A DNA stretch of 64,000 nucleotides. It comes from Cynocephalus volans. Its lineage: Eukaryota > Chordata > Mammalia > Dermoptera > Cynocephalidae. Positions 38,684-50,112 of this stretch are shown piece by piece (the stretch's first letter is position 1; every line of letters starts with the position of its first letter). Made by a program: the position numbers and the translations under genes. The DNA is taken from assembly GCF_027409185.1 (NCBI RefSeq), contig NC_084462.1, positions 40,434,679-40,498,678 of the forward strand, in the 5' to 3' direction. The notes under the pieces were generated by a model that saw only the letters and a program-made list of their open reading frames with translations, searched no databases and was not told the origin of the DNA.

Positions 38684-39544
38684 ATGACCAGGCCCACTTT
38701 ATTTATTTATTTATTTATTTTTTAATTTTATTATGTCGATATACATTGTAGCTGATTATTGCTCCCCATCACCAAAACCTCCTTCCCTTCTCCCTCCCCC
38801 CCTCCCCCCCAACAATGTCCTTTCTGTTTGCTTGTTGTATCAACTTCAAATAATTGTGGTTGTTATATCTTCTTCCCCCCCCCCCGGTTTGTGTGTGTGT
38901 GTGTGTATGTGTGTGTGTGAATTTATATATTAATTTTTAGCTCCCTCCAATAAGTGAGAACATGTGGTATTTCTCTTTCTGTGCCTGACTTGTTTCACTT
39001 AATATAATTCTCTCAAGGTCCATCCATGTTGTTGCAAATGGCAGTATTTCATTCGTTTTTATAGCTGAGTAGTATTCCATTGTGTAGATGTACCACATTT
39101 TCCGTATCCACTCATCTGATGATGGGCATTTGGGCTGGTTCCAACTCTTGGCTATTGTAAAGAGTGCTGCGATGAACATTGGGGAACAGGTATACCTTCG
39201 ACTTGATGATTTCCATTCCTCTGGGTATATTCCCAACAGTGGGATGGCTGGGTCGTATGGTAGATCTATTTGCAATTGTTTAAGGAACCTCCATACCATT
39301 TTCCATAGAGGCTGCACCATTTTGCAGTCCCACCAACAATGTATGAGAGTTCCTTTTTCTCCGCAGCCTCGCCAGCATTTATCGTTCATAGTCTTTTGGA
39401 TTTTAGCCATCCTAACTGGGGTTAGATGGTATCTCAATATGGTTTTGATTTGCATTTCCCGGATGCTGAGTGATGTTGAGCATTTTTTCATGTCTGTTGG
39501 CCATTTGGATATCTTCCTTAGAGAAATGACCAGGCCCACTTTAT
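38684..39544 (-). mobile_element. Young 5'-truncated L1 insertion with 19-bp target-site duplication
   Basis: The insertion is flanked by identical 19-bp copies of atgaccaggcccactttat (38684-38702 and 39526-39544). The L1 lies on the minus strand, the same sense as KLF13. Its A-rich tail appears on the plus strand as a (TTTA)n/T tract beginning at 38703. A 3' UTR follows with a C-run (about 38876-38885) and a (TG)n tract (about 38888-38919). The inserted part then ends with the ORF2 C-terminal coding region, open for about 197 codons to its stop at about 38937. Typical L1 ORF2 C-terminal words are visible ([22 protein letters not shown]). The apparent N-terminal M lies in host flank. Perfect duplications and an open frame indicate a fairly recent event. 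Only about 0.8 kb of the element is present, so it is not mobile. Confidence 0.95.
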
Positions 39545-42059
39545 AAATGAAAACCCAGAGCTGCGCTCAGTCGAGTCTGACCCTAAAGCCAGGGGTCCCC
39601 ATCAATATGCCACATTGTCTCTGGTTAAAGAACAAAGCATAATCAGATAAAAAGGCCTTTTTCTGATAAAAAAATAAACCATTGAGAGGCTCCTAAAGAA
39701 GGTTGGTTAGTAAAGCACACAACACCTACGGAGTCTAACTTCCATGCAGCTGTCTGGGATGAGATGAGGCGGCGATTCGAGGCTCATTAGAACTACGCAG
39801 GGCACAGAGGTGCTGAGAACCTCACACAATGCCCCAAAGCGTTCATGCTTTGGACTCCTTTAATATTTTTCAGTACCACTTCAATAGCTTTGAGTGTTTT
39901 CTCAAACACTATAAAAAAGTAAATTTTTCACGAAAATGTCAAACTCTGTGTACATCCTTGAAAGGGGTTGTGTTACGAGGACTGTCTCTGCCTTGCAAAG
40001 AGAGAAAGGTGACAAGAAGTTTCTTGGTGCCCAGGTAAGGAAGGATGCTGTGGGGCGGAGACACCAATGAAACCCTCACGGCAGCCCTGTGCCACCTAGG
40101 ACTCTACCGCATGCTAAGGGACAGCTGCCTGGCACTCAACAGGGAAACCCAGAAATGCTGAAGGGCTCAGGGTGTGCACAAGCAACAGCAGGGACTCATT
40201 CTAAAATAAATGCAGCACATTTGGACAATTCCTTTAGGGCTGGGCTGGTGGGCCCTGCCCTCACAGTGACTGCAACAGGCGCTGCTTCAGGGAGATGCTT
40301 TCCACGCAGGTCCACAAAGCCAGCCCGGCTGTAGTTATTCAGCTCGTCTGCAGCCTTCCCGTGTCAAGGGAAGCAACCCACAAGGCCCTGCAAATCCATG
40401 ACAAAGTCGGGACCCTGGAAACAGGCCTAGTGTAGCTTTGCAGAGCAGCCCATGGGACCCACCACCCACTAGGGGGCCTGGTCAGCCTTACTGATGGTAA
40501 AATGAATGGAGTTGCTTTCTTGTGTATTCATTTGGCTCCTCACTGGGGCAGGTGACTCTGTGCAAGGGAATTTACAGGTGGATAGAACAGGGATGCCCAG
40601 TGGAATCTGAGGTGAAGGGCTAGGCCTGCACGAGAACTGCTCCTGAGCAAGGAGCCACCTGGGACATTGCTGCCGAGATGGCGGGCAGGTGGGCAGAAGG
40701 ACACCAAACGGGCACAGCCGACCCAGGCCACCTGCATGACCAAAAACGTCACCTGCACCAAGATGTAAAACAAGCTCACACCTTGATCTCCAGGGAAAGG
40801 TCTGGACCTCTCACAGCACAGTTGGCATGGGGTAGGGAGGGTACTTCTCGGGCTCAGACAGACTTATTGGCTTCTGGAAGCTCCCATTGTAAGCCTTTGT
40901 CACTCCAAAAGGAGAGAGGCATCTCCACAAAATTTTCCATAGGACTTAATCACTCTCAAAGTCAATAAATCCTGGTGTGGGTCCCTGGACCATGGCTAGC
41001 ACTGTCCCGCCTGTGGCCATGCCAGCTGCAGCGGTGGGGGCCCCTGTGCTGCCCCCACCCTGCCTCACCAGCACCCTGCCACCAACTAAAACAAAAAGTC
41101 AACAAATCACTGAAACATTCCTCCTGTAAAGGGGAGACAAATGTTTACTAAGAAATTACAGGAACTCAGTCAGGCATTTTGGTATCTTAGTCATTCTAGT
41201 TAATGAAAAAATAAAAAATAAAAACAGAAACCCATCCCAGAAACTTGAGACAATGGGAACCTCTCTAGCCACAGCACTTGGAGCCTGAGAGCTGCCCAGT
41301 TGCCAAGGCAACCCAGTGTTTACCTCCAGTTCTGCTGTGTAGGAGGACCCTGCCTATGACCAGAACAGCTAATCAAGCCACCTCGTACCAGCACCCCACA
41401 GGATGCACCGCCAGGACGTCCCCAGAGTGCGGAAGGAAGAAGCCACAGCCTCTCTCGAAGGGTCTCTGAAACTGAACCAGGCTATAGCACACAGGAGAAG
41501 CACCTCCCCTCCCTCCTCATGCCCCCTGGGGGCCTGCTCACCAGCCAGCCCACCTGCTGCTTGTCCTGAGGGCTGGAAAACCATGAAGGCAGTTCAGAAA
41601 CATGCTCAGATCCCAGAATACAAGGAGGAGGAGAGAAGTGACGATGGAGACAGGCAGAACCCTCTGCTGGACAGCCGAAGAGCTCAGCTCCCATCCACTG
41701 GCCAGGGCCAGAACACACACCAGGTACCAGGCACCCGCAGGCCTAAGGAGGAGGAGCAAAGAGACACTGAGGGCAGAACTGCCCAAGATGGAGCTCCCAA
41801 CTGCCCAGAGTGCCCCAGGGGGGTCGAGTATGCACCCTCCTGCTCAGCTCCAAGGTGTTCCCTCTACCCTGAAGGCTGGTCCTGCCTGCCCTTTCCCTCC
41901 ACCCACCCCCGCTCTTGCAGGGCACTGGCCCTTAAGTGATGCAGCCCCCTAGGGCTCATGGGGCTGTCCCCCTCCTGCAACCTGCACCACCTTGCCAGAG
42001 GCCTCATGACCGGCTCACTTCCAATGGAACGATGTCCTGAGCGTTGGCTACACAGCTGA

Positions 42060-42126
42060 CCATGTGTGCACATGCATACCCACACGCACACATACATACA
42101 AAGGCACACACACAGAGCACATAAAT
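42060..42126. repeat. CA-rich simple sequence
   Basis: Imperfect (CA)n/(CATA)n tract on the plus strand within the intron. Confidence 0.8.
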
Positions 42127-44574
42127 ATCCATCTTCCAAGGCTACACTCAGTGCTGAACGCGCAAAGGAGTTTATATGCTTAGTTCATAATTCAGGGCAG
42201 CGAGGAAGATCAGGGAAAGGGGACAAAAGTTGAGGTTTTTCAAAGGCTAGAAATGAGTGAACTAAAGAATGATACAATTTATCCAAAGCAAAATGCTAAC
42301 AGGTGATAACCAGCCCATCACCAGGGTAGCTTCAAATCAGAACCTTTGAGACCCCGAGGCCTGACAGTAATTCTGGACACCCACCTATTTCCTTGCCAAC
42401 ACAGCAGCACGATGCCTGTGACCACAGGTGCTCACCAGCTCCTCGCTCCGGCAGCTGGACCCCACCACAAAGGGGACACGGCATGAAATGCTAAAACTGC
42501 ATTTCAATCTTGACAAAAGATGGGATCCTGCAAAGCCCCTCTGACTCAACCAAAAAATGCCCTGGTACCTTAGGTCAAGTGGCAAAATAATTTGAGAGAG
42601 AAGGACCTGCCCTGCAAGCAGACAAAAGGGGCACTCTGGAAAGGACAGTAAAACCTTGGGAACCGCCCTCAGCATGCACGGCCGCAGGAGCCACAGCCCC
42701 TGTGGGCCCCGGCGGCTGAGGTAAGGGGCCTCCTCCCCACACCACCCGCACCGGGAGACAAACCCAGCAACTATGAACAAGCCGGGAAACCCTTCCGAGA
42801 GCCAAGCTGGGGAGGAAGAGGGGCGACCTCAGTGATGGCACCGAGGGGACCCAAGTCCACGCCCACCCCGCCCGGGTCACTCACCATAGCCAGCAGGAAA
42901 GGACAACGGGGCGAAGACGCAGACACCACCAATGACCAGTGGGCAAACCACACCTGGCTGGTCATGGGCTGAGGAGATGGCCACACGCCAGGAAGGCACA
43001 GAGCTAAAATGCATAAATCAAGACAACAGAGGGCCTGCCAGACGACCAGCCTGTCTGTCACTTGTACATGTCTTACATCTGTGTGAGTGGAACTGTGTAA
43101 CTAACTCCAATTTACCGTTTCTTGTTCAATGAAAACCTGCTGGGGTTTGTTGTTGGTAGGATGCCCAGGTATACCCATGGAGCTGACTGCAGCTCCCAGA
43201 CACTCTCCTGGGGCCAGGCTTGCCCAGCCAGTGACCCAGATGAGCACCCTGAACCCTCCAAGAAACTCCAGGCCAATGGCCTGCTGGGCCCGGGCCCTTT
43301 GCACCCCTCCTAGAGTACACAGGAGTCGGGCCCTGAGACCCACATGTGCCTGTTCTGTTTCCTATCTTCCTCCCAACATCCTTGTAAAAACCCCTATTCA
43401 TGCTTTGCCATCAACTTCAACTTCTACCTCTAGCCCCCAAACAAGATCCCTTTATTCTTTTTCTTTTTAGTAAGCACTTACACAATAAAAGAGAGTTATG
43501 CACCTTAATTTCTAAAGGGGAAAAAAAATGTTAGACAAGTGAAAAGGCTCAGAGAAGGAATTTACAGAAGGAGGAAGTTCTTGGCTTGATTTCTCATAGG
43601 TCCTGCACATACTCAGGCGTGGACCAAGGAGAATGACTCTCAGGTCCCCTTAAGCCACCAGCATATCTGGAAGATCTCTGCAGAGGACCTGGCCACCTCC
43701 CACCCTGCCACAACCCTCTGCGCCCCACCCCATCCACAGCTTGGACCTACCCCAGCAGTGACTCCAGCCTCTGAGAAGAGCCACTGACCTCTCCTGGAAT
43801 CCCGTGAGTGAGTGGGAGGTCCCATGGTTGGAACCACAAGGCTCCCGTAGTCCCAAATCACCATAACGCTCAGGGTCACCGCTGTGTTCACAGACTGTCC
43901 TTACTAAGGGAGGAAGGCAGATGCATCCTCCAACAAGCCAGACTGGGGAAGGATCCAGCACCCCTCATGGTTAACAGCTACCCCTCCAAGAGGGACTGAG
44001 GAGGCCCCACCCAGGGCCCCTGACCACTGGCCAGGCTACTCGGCCAACACCGCGCTGAGCTCTCTCATGTCTGTGTAGGGGACCTAGGTGTGGGGTAGGG
44101 AAGTTCCCAGACTCCTCTGAGCACACGTCATCCTCTCCCCATTCCCAAGCTTCCTTCCAACTGGCCTGTGTTTACAGGAGACAGGCACATGCCAGAACTC
44201 TACCTGCAGAAGCTCCTCTGAGGCAGGAGCCCAGAGCAGGCACTGAGACATGTACCCTTTGGCAAGTGACTTTTCACTTTGGCCTCCATTTTCTGCAAAG
44301 CTCTTCTATGATGTACCCTGAGCTCTGGCTCCAAGGAGATAAGCTTCTGTCCTGTGCCCAGGTACCAAGGGTCACCCATCCATGCAGAGCAGGTCATGCC
44401 CCTATGGCAATGGCACAAGGACATTTAATCTGAAGCATCAAGCCTCAGTGCTTTTCCAAACAGGTCACCTTGGGACAGACTGGCTGACAGCCGTGGTGTG
44501 TGGCCAAGTTCCTGGTTAGCAAGTGTTTTTGCATCATGAACTTCAAAAAAGGAGAACAATAAACAGGACTCCCC

Positions 44575-44650
44575 ACCATGGTGTAGTGGAAGTGCTCAAC
44601 ATCAGCAGTGTTGCATTTTTGACCAAAATTATTTAAGCTGGACCCCTCCC
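44575..44650 (+). repeat. Fragment of an old repeat, copy A
   Basis: About 70 bp ('ccatggtgtagtggaag' ... 'tgaccaaaattatttaagct' ... 'ggacc') is closely similar to 46324-46393 downstream. It is therefore a dispersed repeat fragment, not unique sequence. It ends in an A-rich stretch. Confidence 0.7.
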
Positions 44651-45120
44651 CAAAAACAAAAAAAACCAACCAACCACCAATAAGCCTGTTGAAGTGTGCC
44701 CTCTGTGGTTTGTCCAGAACGATGCTGGTAAAAACTAGGGACTTGTCAAGGCTGTGTTTCTGGCCCTCGGTGCCATCCTGTGCCCCCCTCCCCACACACA
44801 TGCATAATGCCCAACAGAAAAAGGTGATCGCCACCCTGCCCTGGATCAGGAGGAGATGGGCAGCAGGGTGGAAGACCACCAGAGCCAGCTCACTAAAAGA
44901 GGTGAGGGCAGTGGAGGGTGGGGGAGGGCAGACAGGCAGCCTCTTTACCATGGCCCAAGTTCCAACTGCGGGAACTCCGTGCCTCCCTGGGAAGCCTGAA
45001 CCACAGTTCCTGGGATAAGGGTGGATCCTAAGATCTAAAACTGAAATAGAAATCAGAGTCCCACAGAGCCACCATGTTCCAGGTTGGATGCTCAGTTCAG
45101 CCATAACAATGAACAAGACA

Positions 45121-45340
45121 CCATATTTACATACACACACACACAATGTATGTATGTATACTCATATACATGTATGTATGTACATGTATGTGTATATGAG
45201 GGTACATCAAAGAGCTTGTGGTAAAATAGAATTAAAAGATAACATGAATCTTTCCGTGAACTTTTTGAAATATTTTCACACATATATGTATACACGTGTG
45301 TATATATGCATATGCATGTGTATACATAGGGGTGTGTGGG
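45121..45340 (+). repeat. (TG/TA)n microsatellites flanking a mariner-like MITE candidate
   Basis: Two purine-pyrimidine simple tracts (about 45128-45197 and 45278-45335) surround a roughly 80-bp segment at 45198-45276. The ends of that segment are an imperfect inverted repeat: 'ggtacatcaaagagcttgtg' against the reverse complement of 'cgtgaactttttgaaatatt'. This is the layout of a short mariner-derived MITE. Confidence 0.5.
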
Positions 45341-46199
45341 GGGGTGCCAAATGGCAGAGCTTTTGGTTGGGTGAGGATTTCTTCTGTCTTGGAATAAGTG
45401 CCTAGTGTCTAATCACTGCCAACAAAAATAAAAAGTAAGAGTTCAAGTCTCCATTATATTGGCTTGGAGCAGCAGCTGAAGCCTTCTGAACTCATCGCCT
45501 CCTGCCCTGAAGACTGCACTGGCGGCTATCTCTCCCACCCCAATCCCAGCCACACAGCACAGCAGCTGCTCCTGAACTGCCAAGCTGGTGATAAATTTAT
45601 TCCCATCTTGACCGGAAGCTGACTTCTCAAGAAAATAATCCCAGTTGGGGCTGTGAAAGGAAAGAAAAGCAGGCTAAGGTGTGTGGACTTAGATGAATAT
45701 TTATATTTTTCTTGAAAGCACATAGAGACAAACCAAGACTTTAGGGGTATCACCAGCTGCAGGCCTCGCCCAGGCCTGGGAAACAGGCTGCATGTGACCA
45801 CAGAGCCAGGGTATGGGGGCCAGTGAGCAAGAATACACTAGCAACTACCTTTCCAGCTGGCTATAAATACCATCTGGAAACCTTTTCATTCAAAGTAAAA
45901 CCCAGGTGTCTTGTTTGTTTGGGGAAAGGAGCACCTAAGCTTCCCCCAACCCCACTGTCCTTTGACTTTAAAAGCCCTCCAAAGCAGAATCCCCAAATCC
46001 CAACATTTGTCCAGTCAAGGAAGTTGAAAGATGAAGTAGAAACCAGCCAGGTAAACAGAAGGGAATTCAAAATCTAAAGGAGAACAGATGTCACACCTGC
46101 TGCAGCATGGCACCTGGTTGCACACAGGGTGGGTGGCACCCTGGCCCTCCAAAAAGCCATAACCTCAGATCATCAGCCCACAGGTTACTCATTAGTTAA

Positions 46200-46560
46200 A
46201 AGAGGACAATGTCCCTCTACAGTATGAAAACCTGGCGGACACCACCTTAACCAGCAATGGAGCAAGTGACATTGTAATCAGCAATGGGGCAAGCTGACAT
46301 CGCATGCCCCCTCCTTGCTCCTCAGCATGGTGTAATGGAAGGGCCCAGCATCAGCAGTGTCATATTTTTGACCAAAATTGTTTAAGCTGGACCTAACCAT
46401 AAGGAAACAATCAGAACAATCCAGACTGTGAGATGTTTTACAGAACAACTGGCCTCAATCCTTGAAGTGCCAATTAATAAAAGACCAAAAAGATGGACTT
46501 TTCTGAGGGAGAGCATATAAGTGTTCACTGCACTATTCCCTCAACATTTCAGGAGCAATA
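46200..46560 (+). repeat. Old interspersed repeat containing copy B, L1M 3'-UTR-like
   Basis: Contains 46324-46393, similar to 44575-44645. It continues with 'gaaacaatcagaacaatccagactg' and 'caactggcctcaatcc', phrases I associate with old L1M 3' UTRs. The block starts with two related 'cagcaatggagcaag/cagcaatggggcaag' motifs about 30 bp apart. Confidence 0.5.
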
Positions 46561-46689
46561 AAAATTTGTGAGGGAAACAGTGTGCTGGGGACATGCAGGC
46601 TTCTAATACCATGGGGCCTTGCTCACCTGCCATCACCTGGAATGCAGGTCCAGACAGGAGTGGCATAGCACACAGTGGATACAACCAAA

Positions 46690-46890
46690 CTCAGGAACAC
46701 AGGTGCCCAGAAGCAAACCCCAGCTCCAAACCTAGCTCCCCCTCACTTGCTGTGTGACCTTGGGCATCTGTCTTAGTTTCCTTACTTGAAAATTAGTAGT
46801 GCCTATTTCATACGATCCTCGTGAAAATCAAACAACTTAACATAAACTAACGCAAATAGAACAATGCCTGGCCCCTACAAGCAATCTGAC
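46690..46890 (+). repeat. MIR SINE
   Basis: 'cttgctgtgtgaccttgggc', 'agtttccttacttgaaaatt' and 'acaatgcctggcccctac' follow the MIR consensus in plus orientation across most of its length. Confidence 0.9.
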
Positions 46891-47750
46891 AAGTCTTAGA
46901 TACAACTGTGAGAGCTGAGTGTACCATTCTAGAAGCTTTTATTTTTAAAACTATTTTAACTGCTATCTTAAAGCACAAACTGGACACCCTTCACAGCACC
47001 CTGTTATCACAAGATCCCTGCTATGAATGGCAATGATTACGGGGTCTCTAATGCAGCTGCCATCACACACTGCTAGGAGGAGCAACATGTCCCTCCACAA
47101 ATGGCCCCGCTTGTCCCAACGCTGCTTGGATTTGTGGGACTTCTTCACTTACATATTTAAACACACACATATACATGTGTGTATGCATTAGTAACTTGCT
47201 AGTTTGTTTCCTCCCTTGACTTTAGTGCTCTCAATGTATTTTGCTTTCCCCATTTGATTTGCAACTCTAAAAGCCAAACAACCAACTGGATTGAAGCTAT
47301 GTGTAAAGTACTAGCAAACAGGACCTAAGGGTATGAAGAGCTGTCAGAAGCTCATTTTGATGTGTGGACTTCATAGCACCTCCTCTGAAGGGCAGGGCCC
47401 TACCTCCCTCATGTTCCAGAGACTGGAAGCCCTAGACATGGGGCCTCTGGTTAAGTGACTGCTCTTAACTGCTCTTATCCGAACAGCCTCCAGCCCTCTT
47501 CCAACCAGGGACGGAGGGAGGAGGGAGATGGCCACCCCAGCCCCTGCCTGCCCTGCCAGGAGGCCACACCTAACTGCTGCAGGGGCTGAGCACTCCCCAG
47601 ACTCTGGAAAACCAGAACTGAGGAAGGCCAGGAGAGTCATCCACAAGGCGCACAGGAGTGACAGTTTGGTTGGTGTTATTTGAAATGTTCTCAATATGGA
47701 CCCTGATGCAAATGCTCTCACATGTGCAAAAGGACTGGGAGAAGTAAAAA

Positions 47751-47923
47751 AAAAAAAAACTTTTTTTTTTTTTTTCTGACCGGTAAGGGGATCTCAACCC
47801 TCGGCATGGTGTCTGCACCACGCTCAGCCAGTGTGCACACCAGCCATCCCTATATAGGATCCAAACCCGCAGCCTCGGTGCTACCAGCGCCGCACTCTCC
47901 TGAGTGAGCCACGGGGCTGGCCC
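47751..47923 (-). mobile_element. tRNA-derived SINE, dimeric CYN-like copy
   Basis: Flanked by 11-bp direct repeats agaagtaaaaa (47740-47750 and 47924-47934). The minus strand reads as a tRNA-like head with A-box-like 'tggctcactcagg' and B-box-like 'gggtttggatcct'. A 'tatataggg' joint leads to a second tRNA-related unit ('ctggctgagcgtgg...gggttgagatccc') and a poly(A) tail (T-run at 47761-47775 on the plus strand). The dimer structure and the 'ggatcctatata' core match what I remember of colugo CYN SINEs. It lies in KLF13 sense orientation. Confidence 0.8.
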
Positions 47924-48159
47924 AGAAGTAAAAATTTTTAAAAGGTAGGGTAGAGACACAGCAAGTCTCCCTCAGCACAGGGGACACCAAGAACTGCAGT
48001 CTATTTCCTCTAAAAATATGTCTTTTAAGTTAATATAGTAGCTCCATGTCGGATTTAACCAACACTCATCAACACTGCTGATAACACCACCAGGTCTCCA
48101 TCCTACAGAAATGCCAGCTCCTCTGCACCAACACAGACATACAGCACACTCCATTGTTG

Positions 48160-48490
48160 CACGGCTTATCAGAGAAAAAACCAAAAAAGGCAACATAGCT
48201 GTCCGTTCAATAGATGAGAGGTTAAGTAAGTTGTGGTACTGCCATATAATGACACCTTGGAATACCATGTGGCCATGAAAAGGAATGAAGATGCTTCCTT
48301 TAAGCAAACACACAGAACAAAAGCCTGTGGTAGAGTATGTTTGCTAGGATCCTATTTATGTACTTTTAAAAATGTCTATGTAGATGCAGGTGTATGCATA
48401 CATACAAATCCATGGAAATGGTCTGGAAACACACACACTCACATAGCGTAATGGTGGTTAGTGAGGGGGCGGGGGAGGTCCTCACATGCT
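48160..48490 (+). repeat. L1M 3'-end fragment
   Basis: Contains 'ggtactgccatataatgaca' followed by 'ggaataccatgtggccatga' (the L1 ORF2 'wrong-frame' 3' region), then a 3' UTR tail ending in 'gtaatggtggttagtgaggg'. Strongly diverged. Confidence 0.65.
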
Positions 48491-50098
48491 GTGCACACAC
48501 TTCTGCCTTGTTTGAAGAATTTCACAACTGGGCCTACAGGCAGCCTGGGGCTGTGGGGACACAAGGGCAGAAGCCACTGGCCTGGGCATGTCGCTGGCCA
48601 TCTGCGAGCCTGGCTTTGCCCTGGGTAAAGGAGATCCAGCCCAGTCACCCTGTGCTCTGACAGGCTACCTCTTGGAGGCAGCTGTACCAGGGAGTACCTA
48701 CAAGCTGCCTGGGTGACAGTGTGCTTGGAAACAAGGCTCCAAAGCTAGAACGCTTGCTGGGGAGGGGGCCTACATACCCTGCCCCAATAATCTCACTCAC
48801 GATCAAGTCCCTGCTTCGGTGGCTAAAAATAAACTTCAGGCTGACCCCACCCAAATTATCACACGAAATGGCTCAGAGAATACCATCTTACTTTACTTCC
48901 CACTCCACCCCAAACAGGGCCAGGTAACCCTGAATGTCACTCAGAGCCTGTAGGAGGGAGGGGCCACCCACAGAACTGTGACCACCTTCCCCACTGGGCC
49001 CCCAGAACCAGTGAAATGGCCCAGGCAGGGCAACATGTAAGAAAATGTTTTGGCTCCCAACGCTGGAGGGAACACAGGGCACAGAGCCGTTTTGAAAACA
49101 ATTTTTTGTAGGACAAATAGGTAGGAATGTATTCAGGGTGTCTCTGACAAGAAAGACCAAGTGGCCACTCACTGGAGGCCCACCAAGCCCCACTGCTCTA
49201 GATAACAAGCAGAAAACTCCAGATGCAGGACCTGGCCAGCTCAGGGGCACTGGTCTGCTATCAAGAGGGCCCCTGCCAAGACTGTCCTTCTGCAGGTCCT
49301 CGAACTTCCACATCATAGCCCCTCAGCCTCCAAGAAAATCTGTTCCTAGTCTTGCTGCTCCCCAAAGTTACTCTCAGCAAACTTACCACGTCTGAGCTGG
49401 GAAATTCTGATCAACCAAATCATAAGTGGCTTGAACTGCAAAAGTGCTTGTTCCTTTGTCTTGCTTTATCATACATATGCTATAACATCAACAATTACCT
49501 AAATGTGACAGAGGGTAATCTGTTCACAGGATGACTATTGAGAGTGACAGACCACAATGCCACACAGCTAACCAGGACTGCAGCTCTTTGCAAGCAGCTG
49601 TATAGGGGGCTGGGGTAGAAGAGCAGAGCAAAGCAGAGCCTTGCCCAAGGAACACCAGGTGCCCCCAGAGTCAAGGATGACCCTTGCACTTCCCAAAGTG
49701 TTTTCACATACACCATCTCACTTCCCCCAACACTTTCCAGGAAGTCAGGGCAACTGTCACCAAGTTGCAGGGAGGTCTGGGAATCTATATCTGGTCACAG
49801 AGCTAAACAGCACAGAACTGATGGCTACCTTCTTGGCTAAAGTGATTTTTAATATTCTTCCCCTGCCATGAAATCACTATGGGTTCTGAGAGGGTGGAGG
49901 TTCTAGTGCAGTAGAAGGCCTGGCATGACTTCAGCCACTGCCTGCAGAGACCCCCAAAACACTGCTGGGGTCCACAAACAAAACAGCCACCCCAGAACCA
50001 GGGTCTACAGTGAAGCCTCCCAAGTGTGGCCTGACCCCTCAGTCACCGCCTTGGGCCAGCCTGGCTGGCTTCTCTCTTCTGTGGGCCGCTGCTCCACT

Positions 50099-50112
50099 CC
50101 CCCCCCCCCCCA
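50099..50112. repeat. Poly(C) mononucleotide run
   Basis: About 12 consecutive C residues on the plus strand, with no other feature attached. The assembly length may be unreliable at such a run. Confidence 0.8.

Noticed and set aside
38937..39539. 200-codon minus-strand ORF as a host gene
   Set aside because: Its sequence is the C-terminal part of L1 ORF2 inside an insertion with target duplications, and its first residues come from flanking DNA.
39088..39546. 152-codon plus-strand ORF
   Set aside because: Antisense shadow of the same L1 ORF2 fragment.
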